Source: Akkermansiaceae bacterium
Lineage (GTDB): Bacteria > Verrucomicrobiota > Verrucomicrobiia > Verrucomicrobiales > Akkermansiaceae
Direction of reading: 5' to 3'
Assembly (NCBI GenBank): GCA_018402445.1
Contig: JAGYIT010000016.1
Span: forward strand, 244,552 to 308,551
Length of the DNA: 64,000 nt
The notes below the pieces were generated by a model, which had not been told where the DNA came from, searched no databases, and saw nothing but the letters and a program-made list of their open reading frames with translations. This document shows, in pieces, positions 1 to 9,644 of the stretch. How positions within the stretch are numbered: the first letter of the stretch is position 1; every line of letters begins with the position of its first letter. The position numbers and the translations under genes are program-made.

Positions 1-1373
1 AAGGGGTTGGCCGTCGCAAAGGCATCGCCGAGACGCACGAAGAACTTTCCGGCGCCGAGGTAGTGGTAGGGGCGGTCGCTGCCGACGAGATCCCACAGAT
101 AGTAGTTCGGTGCCCAGCCGGCGTTGTAGACCTCCCATGAATCGAGCGCATGCTCGGTATAGCTCTCGACCGCCACGACGTTGCCCTTGAATTCCGGCAC
201 GGCGGCCGCTTCGCGCTGGGCGACCGAGACCGCGTTCTCGTCCACCTTTTCCTTGGTCTGGCCCGTTCCCAGGACACCGATGACAAACGGCATCTTCGGC
301 GTCTTGTACTCGCGGCGGATGTCCTTGATGAAGGCGACCATGTTGTCCTTGTAGTTCGCCTTGAAGTGTTCGTTGAACTGGTCGTTGAAACCCTGGAACC
401 AGACAAAGCCGGCGATCTCATATCCGGCGGCCGGGTCATAGGCGGGGTGATTCTCCTTCAGGTTGTCGAGCACCTGATGCACCGCCTCGTTCATCAGGCG
501 ATAGAACTGACCGGCCTCGTTCATGGCGAAGGGAGCGGGTTTGCGGGGTTCAGGCGGTGCCTGGGGTTTGCGCAGATTCTTCTTCGCATTCTCGTCGGCG
601 GTCTTCATCTGTTCCTCGTAGGCCGCCAGGTCGGCTTTGTACTTCTCCTGGTCCTGCGGGAACGATTTGACAGCAGCTTCGTACTTCTTCAGAGCCTCTT
701 CCGCCTGGGCCTTGGCCTCCGCATACTCGGGGGTGCTCTTGAAGTCGGGCCGCGACGGCGGGCGGAAATCATAATTCAGCGACTTGCCGCCCCACGAGGT
801 CTTGATGAGCAGGATCGGGCCGTCGATCTTTTCCGCAAGCGAGAGGCCAAAGCCGTATTCGGGGCCGATCTTGCTTGTACTGCTGCCGAAACCGACGCCC
901 AGTTTCCCGGAGTTCCGGTTGTTGTCCGCAATGGAATTGATGTAGACCCGGTCGGAGACGGCGCTCGCCTCGGCCACATCCTTCTTATAGGCCTCCAGCG
1001 TGGCCTTCATCGTTGCCGCCTTGGCTTCCGCGGCTGCCTTTTCGGCGGCGTCCGTCATGGCCTTGATCTTCTTGTCACCGCTCCCGCCGGTCAGCTCGTT
1101 GAGCTGCTTCGCCAGCGCCAGCGTCTCGTCATACCGCTGCTTGGAGAGCTTCGTATCCTTCCCGAAGACCAAGTCAGCGAGCGCCTCGTCCTTGGGGCCG
1201 TCCGGATTGAACAAGGTGGCCGTCGTGTGCCCGTTGGCATGGCCGACCATGTTGGACTGTCCGGCCAGAATGAAGACCTTCAGTTTCCCAGGTGCGGCCT
1301 CCGCGGGCTGGACACCGACACAGCATGCGAGCAGTGCACTCGCGATTGATTTGGTGACTCTTGTTTTGTTCAT
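1..1373 (-). CDS. SASA-domain (sialate O-acetylesterase-like) secreted protein, 3'-partial at window edge
   Basis: Translating the minus strand from the ATG at 1373 gives an uninterrupted frame to position 1, so the C-terminus lies outside the window. The product begins with a short signal peptide (MNKTRVTKSIASALLAC...) followed by KVFILAGQSNMVGH, the nucleophile block of the SASA/DUF303 carbohydrate-esterase family. A later block GFVWFQGFND is the second conserved family motif. Between them lies an Ala/Glu/Lys-rich helical insertion (around residues 65-125) and a second charged insertion. The family removes acetyl groups from sugars, usually outside the cytoplasm; the substrate cannot be told here. 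It follows the DUF6288 gene in the same direction with a gap of about 100 bp. A second, mosaic SASA gene lies at 9645-13007. Confidence 0.87.
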   Translation of the reverse strand, partial: MNKTRVTKSIASALLACCVGVQPAEAAPGKLKVFILAGQSNMVGHANGHTTATLFNPDGPKDEALADLVFGKDTKLSKQRYDETLALAKQLNELTGGSGDKKIKAMTDAAEKAAAEAKAATMKATLEAYKKDVAEASAVSDRVYINSIADNNRNSGKLGVGFGSSTSKIGPEYGFGLSLAEKIDGPILLIKTSWGGKSLNYDFRPPSRPDFKSTPEYAEAKAQAEEALKKYEAAVKSFPQDQEKYKADLAAYEEQMKTADENAKKNLRKPQAPPEPRKPAPFAMNEAGQFYRLMNEAVHQVLDNLKENHPAYDPAAGYEIAGFVWFQGFNDQFNEHFKANYKDNMVAFIKDIRREYKTPKMPFVIGVLGTGQTKEKVDENAVSVAQREAAAVPEFKGNVVAVESYTEHALDSWEVYNAGWAPNYYLWDLVGSDRPYHYLGAGKFFVRLGDAFATANP

Positions 1374-1393
1374 TTTTATTTGTTGTTTGTGTT

Positions 1394-1422
1394 CGGCACC
1401 GGGAGCTATGCGCCAGGTGCCG
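1394..1422. other. Hairpin in the DUF6288-SASA intergenic gap
   Basis: CGGCACC at 1394-1400 and GGTGCCG at 1416-1422 form a 7-bp perfect inverted repeat with a 15-nt loop between two co-directional minus-strand genes. No clear T-run follows on the minus strand, so it may be an mRNA-processing or attenuating hairpin rather than a terminator. Confidence 0.3.
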
Positions 1423-1471
1423 GTTTGTTCTTGGTTCGGGGCTGGTAGGATTCTTCTTTCTCGGTGGGCCA

Positions 1472-4027
1472 TCACGGTCGCTTCACCCCCATGATTCCAA
1501 GGTCGATATGGCCGCCGTCCCTAGTGGCTTTGACCGCCAGCACATTGATCCCTTTCCGGAGCGCGGGCAGCCCGGCCGAGGTCACGTCGAAATCGCTGTA
1601 TGCCGTGCTCTTGCGGCGTTCCGTGAGGATGCGCGCGATGTGGACGCCGTTGAGGTAGATGTCGGCCTCGTCGTGCACCATGGCTTTGATGCGCAGGGCC
1701 TCGAACGCGGGGTCGGCGACCTCGAACGTGCGCCGCAGCAGAATGAACGGCTTGTCCCACTTGTTCTCCGGCCCCTTGCGACGTGGCGTCGGCGAACAGA
1801 CCGGGGCGGCGGACTCCTGCCAGGCGGAGTCGTCAAAACCTGGAGTGTTCCACCCGCCTGGCAGTTGCAGTGGGTCCATGGTCACATATTTCCAGTCGAC
1901 CTTCCCGCTGTCCGAAGTCGCGGCGAGGGGTGTCGAGAATGGGAACTCGCCGAGCAGCTTGTCCGCTTCCAGCCAGTTCCGTGTCGCCCATGAGGTCCAG
2001 ATGATGCCGTCGCCGAACGCCAGGTAGCGCAGGACCGCCAGCGGCAGCGGGGCGTTCTTGTCGGCCTGCCACTGCGGATCCCAGACCTTGTGGATGCTCT
2101 CGCTGTCAAAGCTGTCGCGGTAGCTTGGCCAGGCGTGGATCGCGGCCAGTGCCTCCCTGGCGTGCTGCCGCACAAAGCCCGCCTCCGGGCTCGCGGCCAG
2201 CGCCTTCATCTTCTCATGGGAAGGCACGTCCACGAAGCTGGGAAATCTCACCGCCAGGTATTCCTTCCAGGCTGCTTCAATGGCGTCGTGGCGCGGATCG
2301 GCCGCCTGCTCCTTCAAGGCCGCGACGCGGGCATCGCCGGGGCCGAGCAGTTGTTCGAGATTCTGGATCCGGGTCCGGGCCAGGACACTGTCACCGGCCT
2401 GCAGGTTCTGCTGCACGGCGGCCAGCGTATGGTCGATGCTGGCCAGCGTGGTCCGCAGCGACCGCTGCATCGACTCGGCACGGGCCTTTGCCTTCCCGTC
2501 CAGCCCGGCCGCAAGCAGCGCATCCAGATCGGTTGCCGCCTGGGCATACTGCTTCTTGTCCACCCGTTCCTTGATCGGCGCGAGTTCCCCGGGCATGGTC
2601 AGGAGGTCGAACGGGCTTTCCGTGGCGCCGCAGATGCGGGTGAGCTTCAGCGGCAGGGCATAGACCATGGCCTGTCCGCCCATCGTCCAGAGCGGGCCGC
2701 GGGCGGCGTAGCCGCCGCCGCCGTTCTGCGAGGGCAGCATGAAGCTGCCGTCCCAGCGCCTGCTCAGGTCGTGAAACCAGGTCCAGTAGTCCATGAACAG
2801 CCGGAACTGCTCCGGGGTGCCGCGGCTGGCCCCGATCGGTCCCCAGATCAGCGGAAAGAACGGACCGGTGTGGCAGTGGTCCCGATGACGGTACGAATCG
2901 ATCACCGTGGTCACGAACCGGTCGACGGTGTCGGTCTCGCCGAAGTTCTCAAAGGCCAGGATGGCGATGCCATTCTTGCCGGTTCCGCTGCCGCCGGTCT
3001 TGCTGGCATAATCGGACTTGTGATCCCCATAGTGAATGCCACGCCCGCCGTAGGAATAGCGCCGGAAATACAGCTTGCAGTGTTCCAGGTCCTGCAGGTC
3101 CAGTTCGAAACCGGCACGCTGCATCAACGACAGGGCGTTGAGGCACATCACCCCGGTCTGATTGATGTATCCGCCCACCGCATAGTTGGAGTTGATGAAG
3201 CCGTGACACCAGGAGCCCCGTTGGTGATCGGCGGCCATGATCACCTTGTGGAGCCATTCGAGATACGGCAGCACGCTGGTGTCGCCGGTCAGCAGGTAGT
3301 ATTCGGCGATGAACATCGCCTGATAGGACCAGTTCCACATCGTCCCGGTCGTGTCGCCCTGCAGCGGGTCGGGCCCGGGATGCGCGGCAAAGTGGTAGGC
3401 CAGGCGGCGGGCGCTTTCCAGGTGCCTGGGTTCGCCGGAGCCGAGCCAGAGCAAGCCGTTCAGGGCACCCGCAAGGCCATCCCCGTCGCCGAGGACGACG
3501 AAAAACCCGCCCTCTGGCAGTTGCTGCGCCGCCAGCCAGTCGCACGCGTTGTTCAGGATCGTCCGTGATTTGGCGCAGTCATGGGGCCAGGTCTTGCTGT
3601 AAGTGCCAAGCACCGGCAGCTTGATCACCAGGTCCTGTTCCCGGTTGTTGCGCCACACCGTCACCACCAGGCGGCCGTCTGTTGCCTCGGCCCGCGTGAT
3701 TCCGTCGCCGAGGACGCGGCGGGGATCGTGCTCGTCATCCGTGAAGGCCGGCTTCTCGGGAAACCGCACGCCATTCACCGCCCGGATCCGATCGTTGATC
3801 TTGAGCACGCCGTCCGCCGGGGAGCCCTTGTCGAGGCCATTGATGACGAACTCCCGCTCATAAAACCAGCCCGTCGCGCCGGTCGGGCCGAAATTAAAGG
3901 GGAACCGATGCTCCCTGCCTTTGACGATGCGGGCGAAGTCGCCGACGTCGAGATGGTATCCCTGGTCTGCGGCCATCATGGGTGCCGGACCGACACACAG
4001 TGAAAGAAATAGAATGATACGCTTCAT
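1472..4027 (-). CDS. DUF6288-type secreted protein with PDZ-like N-terminus
   Basis: This 851-residue protein starts with a signal peptide (MKRIILFLSLCVGPAPMMA). Residues about 40-125 resemble a PDZ fold, with a GXXGW strand, the phrase KGSPADGVLKINDRIRAVNG and a following beta-rich stretch. The middle (about 140-480) is rich in Trp, Gly, Tyr and His and has spaced helical pairs, as in alpha/alpha-toroid enzymes. A helical region (about 485-620) follows. The last 100 residues form a jelly-roll-like module (RRTFEV, DEADIYLNG) like the accessory domains of glycoside hydrolases. This order matches the DUF6288 family of Verrucomicrobia and Planctomycetes, whose activity I do not know. Its ATG overlaps the stop of the HEAT gene by 4 bp, implying translational coupling. 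A carbohydrate-related extracytoplasmic role is inferred. Confidence 0.8.
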   Translation of the reverse strand: MKRIILFLSLCVGPAPMMAADQGYHLDVGDFARIVKGREHRFPFNFGPTGATGWFYEREFVINGLDKGSPADGVLKINDRIRAVNGVRFPEKPAFTDDEHDPRRVLGDGITRAEATDGRLVVTVWRNNREQDLVIKLPVLGTYSKTWPHDCAKSRTILNNACDWLAAQQLPEGGFFVVLGDGDGLAGALNGLLWLGSGEPRHLESARRLAYHFAAHPGPDPLQGDTTGTMWNWSYQAMFIAEYYLLTGDTSVLPYLEWLHKVIMAADHQRGSWCHGFINSNYAVGGYINQTGVMCLNALSLMQRAGFELDLQDLEHCKLYFRRYSYGGRGIHYGDHKSDYASKTGGSGTGKNGIAILAFENFGETDTVDRFVTTVIDSYRHRDHCHTGPFFPLIWGPIGASRGTPEQFRLFMDYWTWFHDLSRRWDGSFMLPSQNGGGGYAARGPLWTMGGQAMVYALPLKLTRICGATESPFDLLTMPGELAPIKERVDKKQYAQAATDLDALLAAGLDGKAKARAESMQRSLRTTLASIDHTLAAVQQNLQAGDSVLARTRIQNLEQLLGPGDARVAALKEQAADPRHDAIEAAWKEYLAVRFPSFVDVPSHEKMKALAASPEAGFVRQHAREALAAIHAWPSYRDSFDSESIHKVWDPQWQADKNAPLPLAVLRYLAFGDGIIWTSWATRNWLEADKLLGEFPFSTPLAATSDSGKVDWKYVTMDPLQLPGGWNTPGFDDSAWQESAAPVCSPTPRRKGPENKWDKPFILLRRTFEVADPAFEALRIKAMVHDEADIYLNGVHIARILTERRKSTAYSDFDVTSAGLPALRKGINVLAVKATRDGGHIDLGIMGVKRP

Positions 4028-4980
4028 TTTGCACCTCCGGATCGTTTCTCCTGGATCTTCTGCAGACTGCCGCGGCTCTTGTCATCCAGCGGCCACAACG
4101 GCTCGATTTCGCCCTTCAGGATCTTTTCCACAATCGTGCCGACCTCCGGCGGGATCGCGGTTCCTTCCTTCACGAGGCGTTCCAGTCCCCTGATGCCGTA
4201 GCCGAACTTGCCGCGGGCCGCGAAAGGCGCGGTCCAGCCTTCGCCCTTCTGAAGCCAGTCCCCATAGGCCACGGCCAGTGCTTGCTGAAGGTCCGGATCC
4301 TTCTCGGCCGGTTCCAGGATTTTCGCCGCCGCCTGGAACCAGAGCGCCGAATGCCGCTCCTGCGTCATGAGCGGGATCAGCGCCTGGCGAGCTTCGGGTG
4401 TGTTGATCTTGCTCAGGGCCAGATCCGCGCTGTCACGCACCCACCACTCCTCGTCGTCGGACGCCCTGATCAGTGCCGGCACAGCGGCGGCCGCCCGGTC
4501 GCCAAGCTCACCCAGGGCATCCGCCGCATTGACGCGCACATCGAAGTGCGGGTCGGACAACGCCTTCGCCAGGGCGGGCACGACCCGCGAGGGATCGCCC
4601 TTTCCGGCCATGTGCTTGAAGAGGATCGCGCCCAGGACGCGCAGCTCCTGGTCGTCGCTTTGCAGCAACTGCAGCCCTTCGCCGGTCATCTCGCCGCCCA
4701 TCTCGCCCATCGCCTGTGCCGCCCGATAGCGCACATAGGCGGTCGGATCCTGCAGCGCCGCTTTCAATTGTGGCAACGCCGGTTGCCCTTTGGCGGCCAG
4801 GGCGTCGACGGCGGCGAAGCGGTGCTCGGAATCGAGATCGGTTTCCACGATCTTCTGCAGGTCGCCGACCGACTTGGCGGTGAGCGGATTGGCCGGCTTG
4901 TCGCCCGGTTTGCCTTTCTGTGGACTTCCCGCGGCCAGCGAGACCCCGCAAAGCAGGAACAATAGGGTGTTGCACTTCAT
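4024..4980 (-). CDS. Secreted HEAT-repeat protein
   Basis: The 318-residue product has a signal peptide (MKCNTLLFLLCGVSLAAG) and then four to five HEAT repeats between about residues 45 and 205. Typical repeat phrases are YVRYRAAQAMGEMG, FDVRVNAADALGELG and WWVRDSADLALSKI. HEAT repeats make a curved helical scaffold for protein-protein contacts; no catalytic motif is visible. The stop codon overlaps the start of the DUF6288 gene (ATGA), so the two are probably made together and may interact. It is the first gene of a HEAT-DUF6288-SASA run. In Planctomycetes and Verrucomicrobia such secreted HEAT proteins often accompany surface enzymes. Confidence 0.82.
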   Translation of the reverse strand: MKCNTLLFLLCGVSLAAGSPQKGKPGDKPANPLTAKSVGDLQKIVETDLDSEHRFAAVDALAAKGQPALPQLKAALQDPTAYVRYRAAQAMGEMGGEMTGEGLQLLQSDDQELRVLGAILFKHMAGKGDPSRVVPALAKALSDPHFDVRVNAADALGELGDRAAAAVPALIRASDDEEWWVRDSADLALSKINTPEARQALIPLMTQERHSALWFQAAAKILEPAEKDPDLQQALAVAYGDWLQKGEGWTAPFAARGKFGYGIRGLERLVKEGTAIPPEVGTIVEKILKGEIEPLWPLDDKSRGSLQKIQEKRSGGAK

Positions 4981-5235
4981 TGCTGTGTTGCGACTGGCCG
5001 GCAGGGTAGGTTACATCCGCCCATCGGGCAATGCGCGGATGCGCATAAGAGTAACGGATTTACGTCATTCCAGTATCCTTTTCAGGCATTCGAAAGACGG
5101 TCTCACGGAGCGCCGCCCATGTGTGTCCGAAGTGGAAGGGCCAATCGCTTGGCGAGTGGCCAGCTACCGAATCCGCTTCCAATCCAGACCCACCACGGTG
5201 CCGAAGGTGTCCCGCAAAGAGCCTCGTATGGTTTC

Positions 5236-5955
5236 TCACTCTTCCCGGCGCTCAGCGTCGGCGCCCGGCGTGTCATGGAAGCGGCGGATGTCGACCGGCC
5301 GGAATTCGTCGGGTCGGTCGAGAACAAAGAGGAACGTCCGCCGCCCGGGCCGGTGCCCCCACACCGAAGAATAGACCTCCCGAACCTTGTTCAGGTCGCC
5401 AACGCCCAGTTTGACCTCCATGTCCATCGTCCCGGTCCGCCAAGCCGGGGACGACAGGTCCACGGGTTTCCCGGGATGGATCGTGGCCTTCCTGTTGTCG
5501 AGGATCGCGTAGACCGTTTGATGGGAGAGGTTGAAAATCCGGTAGTCGCCCTCCTTCAACCCTTCGGTCGAGATTCCCACGGCATGCACGGCAGGGTTCC
5601 CACCTTCCTTGCCTTCGGGAGAGGAAAATACCAGCAGGACGCGGTCCTGCCGGGGGGGAAGTCGTACATTCATGACCGGCCTGGTCGGGGCTTCATCCGG
5701 CTGCCGGACGACTGCATCGGCGCGGTTGGCATAGATCGCGAGGACTTGGGGCCCTCGGTAGGTGACCGGGGTGCCGATTCCCTTCGTCGTGGCCCGGATT
5801 TCGGATACTTCATCCCCATTGTGGATGAAGTATCCTGGCACCCCTCCCTTGAGGCTCAGGGTGACGATCTCGGTGCGAACCACATCGTCCCCGGCCCATC
5901 CAGCCGTCAAGGCCGACAGCTGAAGAAGAAACATGGGAACGCAACACCTCACCAC
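5236..5955 (-). CDS. Small secreted protein following the cassette-A-like gene
   Basis: This frame of about 230 residues begins right after the stop of the large pilin-like gene at 5964. No good ATG lies at the front. GTG at 5955 or 5952 gives a signal peptide with a positive residue (MVRCCVPMFLLQLSALTAGWA); ATG at 5934 is the alternative. The mature part is beta-rich and contains YRIFNLSHQT followed by a strand, PGKPVDLS, and a C-terminal RTFLFVLD. The protein at 35764-36333 carries the same pattern (FRIVNLSADT, then PAGQEKK, then WKAFLLPD) and also lies just downstream of a cassette A gene. The position and motif similarity suggest an unrecognised cassette-associated secreted family. No function is known to me. 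Confidence 0.68.
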   Translation of the reverse strand: MVRCCVPMFLLQLSALTAGWAGDDVVRTEIVTLSLKGGVPGYFIHNGDEVSEIRATTKGIGTPVTYRGPQVLAIYANRADAVVRQPDEAPTRPVMNVRLPPRQDRVLLVFSSPEGKEGGNPAVHAVGISTEGLKEGDYRIFNLSHQTVYAILDNRKATIHPGKPVDLSSPAWRTGTMDMEVKLGVGDLNKVREVYSSVWGHRPGRRTFLFVLDRPDEFRPVDIRRFHDTPGADAERREE

Positions 5956-5963
5956 TTCGTGAA

Positions 5964-8900
5964 TCAGATTTCCTCCGCTGAGACCCAGCGGAAGGATTGA
6001 ATGCGGAAACGGCGGCCAAACCGTTGGTTGACAAACGAAACCAGTTCGTCGGGCCCCGCTTCCGGAAGGTCGCGGGGATCGATGAAGTCGGCGCTGCGCT
6101 GGACATACGCCTCGCAAACCGCCCGGGCGATGACCCGACCCTCGCGATCGCGGCATTCTCCCGAGGCCCGGATGCGGAAGTAATCGGAACGAACCTGCAG
6201 GACCGGAGCGAGCGACTGGAGGACGTCACCCTGCATCAGGTAGCCGGCAAATCCGGCCGCTTCACTCTCTGCGTCCACCGCCTCGGAGAAATGGCGTCCC
6301 TGCGGCTTGCTGGCGGTGCCTCCGATCGCCCCGCCGAGGTCCGAATTCAAGGCCCGGTCCAACGCCGCCTGCAGCGGACCCTTGCGCTGCTGGTTATCGT
6401 CGCTCGAGTCCGGATCGCGATTGACGAAACCGGCGAACGAACGGAACGGCCCGCGCAGCCTGACCTCCCTGACGATCTCCTTCGCCAGTGCATCGAGTTC
6501 CTCGCTGGAGAGTCGGCGATAGCCCCTCCAGAAATCGGGTTTGAGCGGGCCGTCACCGTCTTGCCACCCCTCGCCTCCGGCGACATGCCCCATCGATGGA
6601 AACCGGATCCCCGTGGGTTGCGACCATGAGGTCGAGCCGTCCCGAAGTGACAGGACAGGGAACTCGAAATCCGCCATGCTGGAGAGCACCGCCTTCCAAG
6701 CCTCGACCGAGGTCGAGTTCACGTTGAACGCACCGTCGATGGCCACTCGTGCCGCCAAGGCCCGGGAACCATTCTCACCGGCCGGCTTGAGAATGTCCTC
6801 GAAACTTGAATCCCCGGGTTGGGGCACAAGCCGGTGGCGGGGATTGGGCAGGGATTGCTTTCCCGACGCCAGAAGATCGAGGTCAAACCAGTCGTCAAGC
6901 CTCCTTGACCCGGAGGAACCGAGGTAGTCCCTCCCGATCGTCGAGAAAAAGTAGCCGTCCCACAGTTCACGGTTCAGGCCATAGGAAAGATCAAACATCG
7001 TGAAATCCTCGATCTCCATGAAGTTCTCAACCTGGATCTGGTCCAAGGGGATCCTCGGATTGGCGTATGAGTTCCCGAAGGCGAAGCCGGGCTCGTAGCC
7101 ATAGCGCGAGAACTGGGCGTGCTGCAGCTGGCCCAGCGAAACCAGCGGACCGCGGGGGACGTCATAGAGGATCACGTGGGACTGGCCGCTGGTGTCGCTC
7201 GAATAACCGCCGAAGCCCCGGTAACGCCCACCAGCGAGCGAAGCCTCGGGGAAGGAGGGAACCTCATTCTGGCCCTCGGCCACCTTGCCGCGGTTCGGAG
7301 GCCCGCCGTCGTAGACATCATCGTGGCTGCCTCCGATGAAGGGACTGAGGAAGAACCAGCCCTCATAAGGCACGCTCGAGCCTTCACCGGTCCGCGATCC
7401 ATCCCACATGGGGTTGGTCGCGGCGTAGCGCGGGTTCGTGTCGATCCACCCGCGCAGGTCCTGGGTATCATTCTCGGCGTCCGAGGCATTGCGGGAGACC
7501 CAGCGCCAGGTGCCGATGTGCAACGGGCTGGTGGCGAGCGATTCGACGGAAAGCCGCGGCGACGCGGAGACAATGCCCGCAGCGCCCGCCCGCACCGGCT
7601 CGGGGATCAGGTAGGGCAGGCGTCCGCGCTCCGTCGAGGTCGGGGTCTGCCACAGGTCAGAGGTCCGGTTGAGGGTCGCATCGCCCCCGGTCTTGAACGT
7701 GAGCCAGGAAGCGGAGACCCCGTCCACGTAAGTGTCGCCGAACCGTTCCAGCGTTTCCGGATGCTGCGAATCCTCCAGCAACAGTTCCTCGTACCAGACC
7801 CGGCTTCCGCGTGGGACGATCACGGGTGACCCGGCCGGCATGCCCTCCTCGCCGCCCGCGTGTTGCAGGTCGAAAACGAATGCCCCTTCTTCGTTCCAAC
7901 GGGATACGAGCTGATTCGAGTTCCTCAGGTCGGCACGTCTGTCCACTGAGAACAAACGGATTTCCCCGGGTTCGAGGTCGATCGACGGTGTTTCCAGCCG
8001 GAGCCAGCGATCGAGGCTTCCCGGTCCGGCGTTGCCCCTCGCAAGCCAGTGCTCCCGCATCCAGGTGCGGGGGTGATACTGGCGCTGGCCGGGAGCCTCG
8101 ACGCCGACGCGGAGGTAGGGATAGAGGGCCCAGTCAATGTAGTAGGAGGCGTCCTGCAGCCTGGCATTGTAGGGATTCCAGATGCCGATCACCGGCTTCA
8201 TCTGCAACTGCACCTGATAGGAATTCTCTCCCTTCCTTTCCGCCGACAGACGGAAACCCACCTGCAACATCGAGATCACCGGGGTGACGGTGGTGTTGGT
8301 GTGCTGCCGGTCGTTCTTCCACGCGCCCCTGTTCAGATTCCGGTAGGGCGGCCAGTTGTTCGTCCGCAGGTCCGAGCGGGGCTGCGGATTCATCTCGACG
8401 AACGGGATCTGCCCGCGGCGAATGTTCCGCCAAAGGTGATGGTAGTTGTAGGCGATCCCCCAGTTCGGTCCGACGGGAAGACGTCCATCCAGGCTGAGCT
8501 CGGAAACGAGGAAGAAGCGCTCCGGACGACGGATGTTCCCGAAGTCGTGGACCCTCGCGCTCTTGATGGCAATCTCGGACGGCGTGGCGCCCATGATTGC
8601 TTCGGCGTAGCCGGAATTTCTCTGGCTGCTGTCGAAGGCGAGGGATAGATCCGCCTTCATCCCGCCCTCCACGACATTGACCGGGAGACCGTAGCCCCCG
8701 GTGGTGAGATCGTGGATGAACTCCCGCGCGAGGCCCGGCCCGCCACCACACAGGTCGATGCTGTCGTGCGTCAGGATCCGGCGCTTGTCGACGTTCCGTT
8801 CCAAGGGGCCCAGACCATCGAACCGCGGATCGATCTGGCGGATGCCGTTCTCCTGTGAACCGTGGCTGCGGACCAGCCGCTCCGATTCCGTCCGGGGAGG

Positions 8901-9506
8901 CGTGTCCGGCGCCCTGACATCGACGCGTGCCTTGGTGCCCTCATCCGAGATCCACCACGCATAGCGGCTGGAGACCGTGCTGCCGTCGTCGATCAGCACC
9001 GGAGGCGCGCTGACTTCCGCCCCGGATTCCGTGGCGGAATGAAGAACCTGCCAGCCCTCCCCTGGGTCATCCCCGGGCTGGAAGTAGCGGGTGGGATAGG
9101 CCTCCAACTGATCAAGGTCACCGGGCGAGCGGGCCTCGTTTCCACTGACCAGCCACACCGGCAGGGTGTCCTCCCCGACCGTGCTCCACACGCCGGTCCA
9201 GTGGGGGTTGCGAACCTCGTCACCGCCCAGAGTTCCGGGACCCGTCACTCGGCGGTCGGGACCGGCATGCTTCTGGAGTTCCCCCAGTGCCACCATCAGG
9301 GCCATCCGCGCATTCGCCCGGGCGGTGCTCATCGCCTGCTCCTGGGAGGCGCCGCGCAGGGTGATCGCGGATAGCGAAAGCAGCCCGACGGCGACCAAGG
9401 TCAACAGGACCATGAGACTGACCGTAACCACCAGAGCAAAGCCATGACGGCGCGAGTCGCAGGAGCGGGATCTGATCTTGGAGAAGACCGTAGCGTACAG
9501 GCTCAT
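5964..9506 (-). CDS. Verru_Chthon cassette protein A-like pilin-domain protein (solitary)
   Basis: The frame is open further upstream, but ATG at 9506 (MSLYATVFSKIR) gives a typical pilin-type N-terminus: basic residues, then G|FALVVTVSLMVLLTLVAV, with a prepilin-peptidase-like Gly-Phe site. From this start it has about 1180 residues. The segment after the membrane helix (ARANARMALMVALGELQ) matches the amphipathic helix seen in PilX/GspK-like and cassette A proteins. Near the C-terminus it has GEFNVNSTS-like text (GAFNVNSTSVEAWKAVLSSM), which cassette A proteins also show. Unlike the cassette at 30.5-35 kb there are no B, C or D genes beside it. It is followed by the small secreted gene at 5236. 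Such proteins are thought to be minor pseudopilin-like parts of an envelope machine; the function is unproven. Confidence 0.78.
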   Translation of the reverse strand: MSLYATVFSKIRSRSCDSRRHGFALVVTVSLMVLLTLVAVGLLSLSAITLRGASQEQAMSTARANARMALMVALGELQKHAGPDRRVTGPGTLGGDEVRNPHWTGVWSTVGEDTLPVWLVSGNEARSPGDLDQLEAYPTRYFQPGDDPGEGWQVLHSATESGAEVSAPPVLIDDGSTVSSRYAWWISDEGTKARVDVRAPDTPPRTESERLVRSHGSQENGIRQIDPRFDGLGPLERNVDKRRILTHDSIDLCGGGPGLAREFIHDLTTGGYGLPVNVVEGGMKADLSLAFDSSQRNSGYAEAIMGATPSEIAIKSARVHDFGNIRRPERFFLVSELSLDGRLPVGPNWGIAYNYHHLWRNIRRGQIPFVEMNPQPRSDLRTNNWPPYRNLNRGAWKNDRQHTNTTVTPVISMLQVGFRLSAERKGENSYQVQLQMKPVIGIWNPYNARLQDASYYIDWALYPYLRVGVEAPGQRQYHPRTWMREHWLARGNAGPGSLDRWLRLETPSIDLEPGEIRLFSVDRRADLRNSNQLVSRWNEEGAFVFDLQHAGGEEGMPAGSPVIVPRGSRVWYEELLLEDSQHPETLERFGDTYVDGVSASWLTFKTGGDATLNRTSDLWQTPTSTERGRLPYLIPEPVRAGAAGIVSASPRLSVESLATSPLHIGTWRWVSRNASDAENDTQDLRGWIDTNPRYAATNPMWDGSRTGEGSSVPYEGWFFLSPFIGGSHDDVYDGGPPNRGKVAEGQNEVPSFPEASLAGGRYRGFGGYSSDTSGQSHVILYDVPRGPLVSLGQLQHAQFSRYGYEPGFAFGNSYANPRIPLDQIQVENFMEIEDFTMFDLSYGLNRELWDGYFFSTIGRDYLGSSGSRRLDDWFDLDLLASGKQSLPNPRHRLVPQPGDSSFEDILKPAGENGSRALAARVAIDGAFNVNSTSVEAWKAVLSSMADFEFPVLSLRDGSTSWSQPTGIRFPSMGHVAGGEGWQDGDGPLKPDFWRGYRRLSSEELDALAKEIVREVRLRGPFRSFAGFVNRDPDSSDDNQQRKGPLQAALDRALNSDLGGAIGGTASKPQGRHFSEAVDAESEAAGFAGYLMQGDVLQSLAPVLQVRSDYFRIRASGECRDREGRVIARAVCEAYVQRSADFIDPRDLPEAGPDELVSFVNQRFGRRFRIQSFRWVSAEEI

Positions 9507-9644
9507 CACCCAAGCTCCCCTGTGGCACGATAAGGGATCCAACCGGGTGTCACCGTAGAGCCGACTTTGAGGCTGTCGCTGTTGGCTGGTGGCTTTCTTA
9601 TTCATTCGGCAGGGGTCTTGGTTCCGGGGGTCCTTGCCGTGTCG

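Noticed and set aside
150..1349. 399-residue plus-strand open frame opposite the first SASA gene
   Set aside because: The minus strand encodes a clear SASA protein. The plus frame is Arg/Gly/Leu-rich with no motif and arises from high GC.
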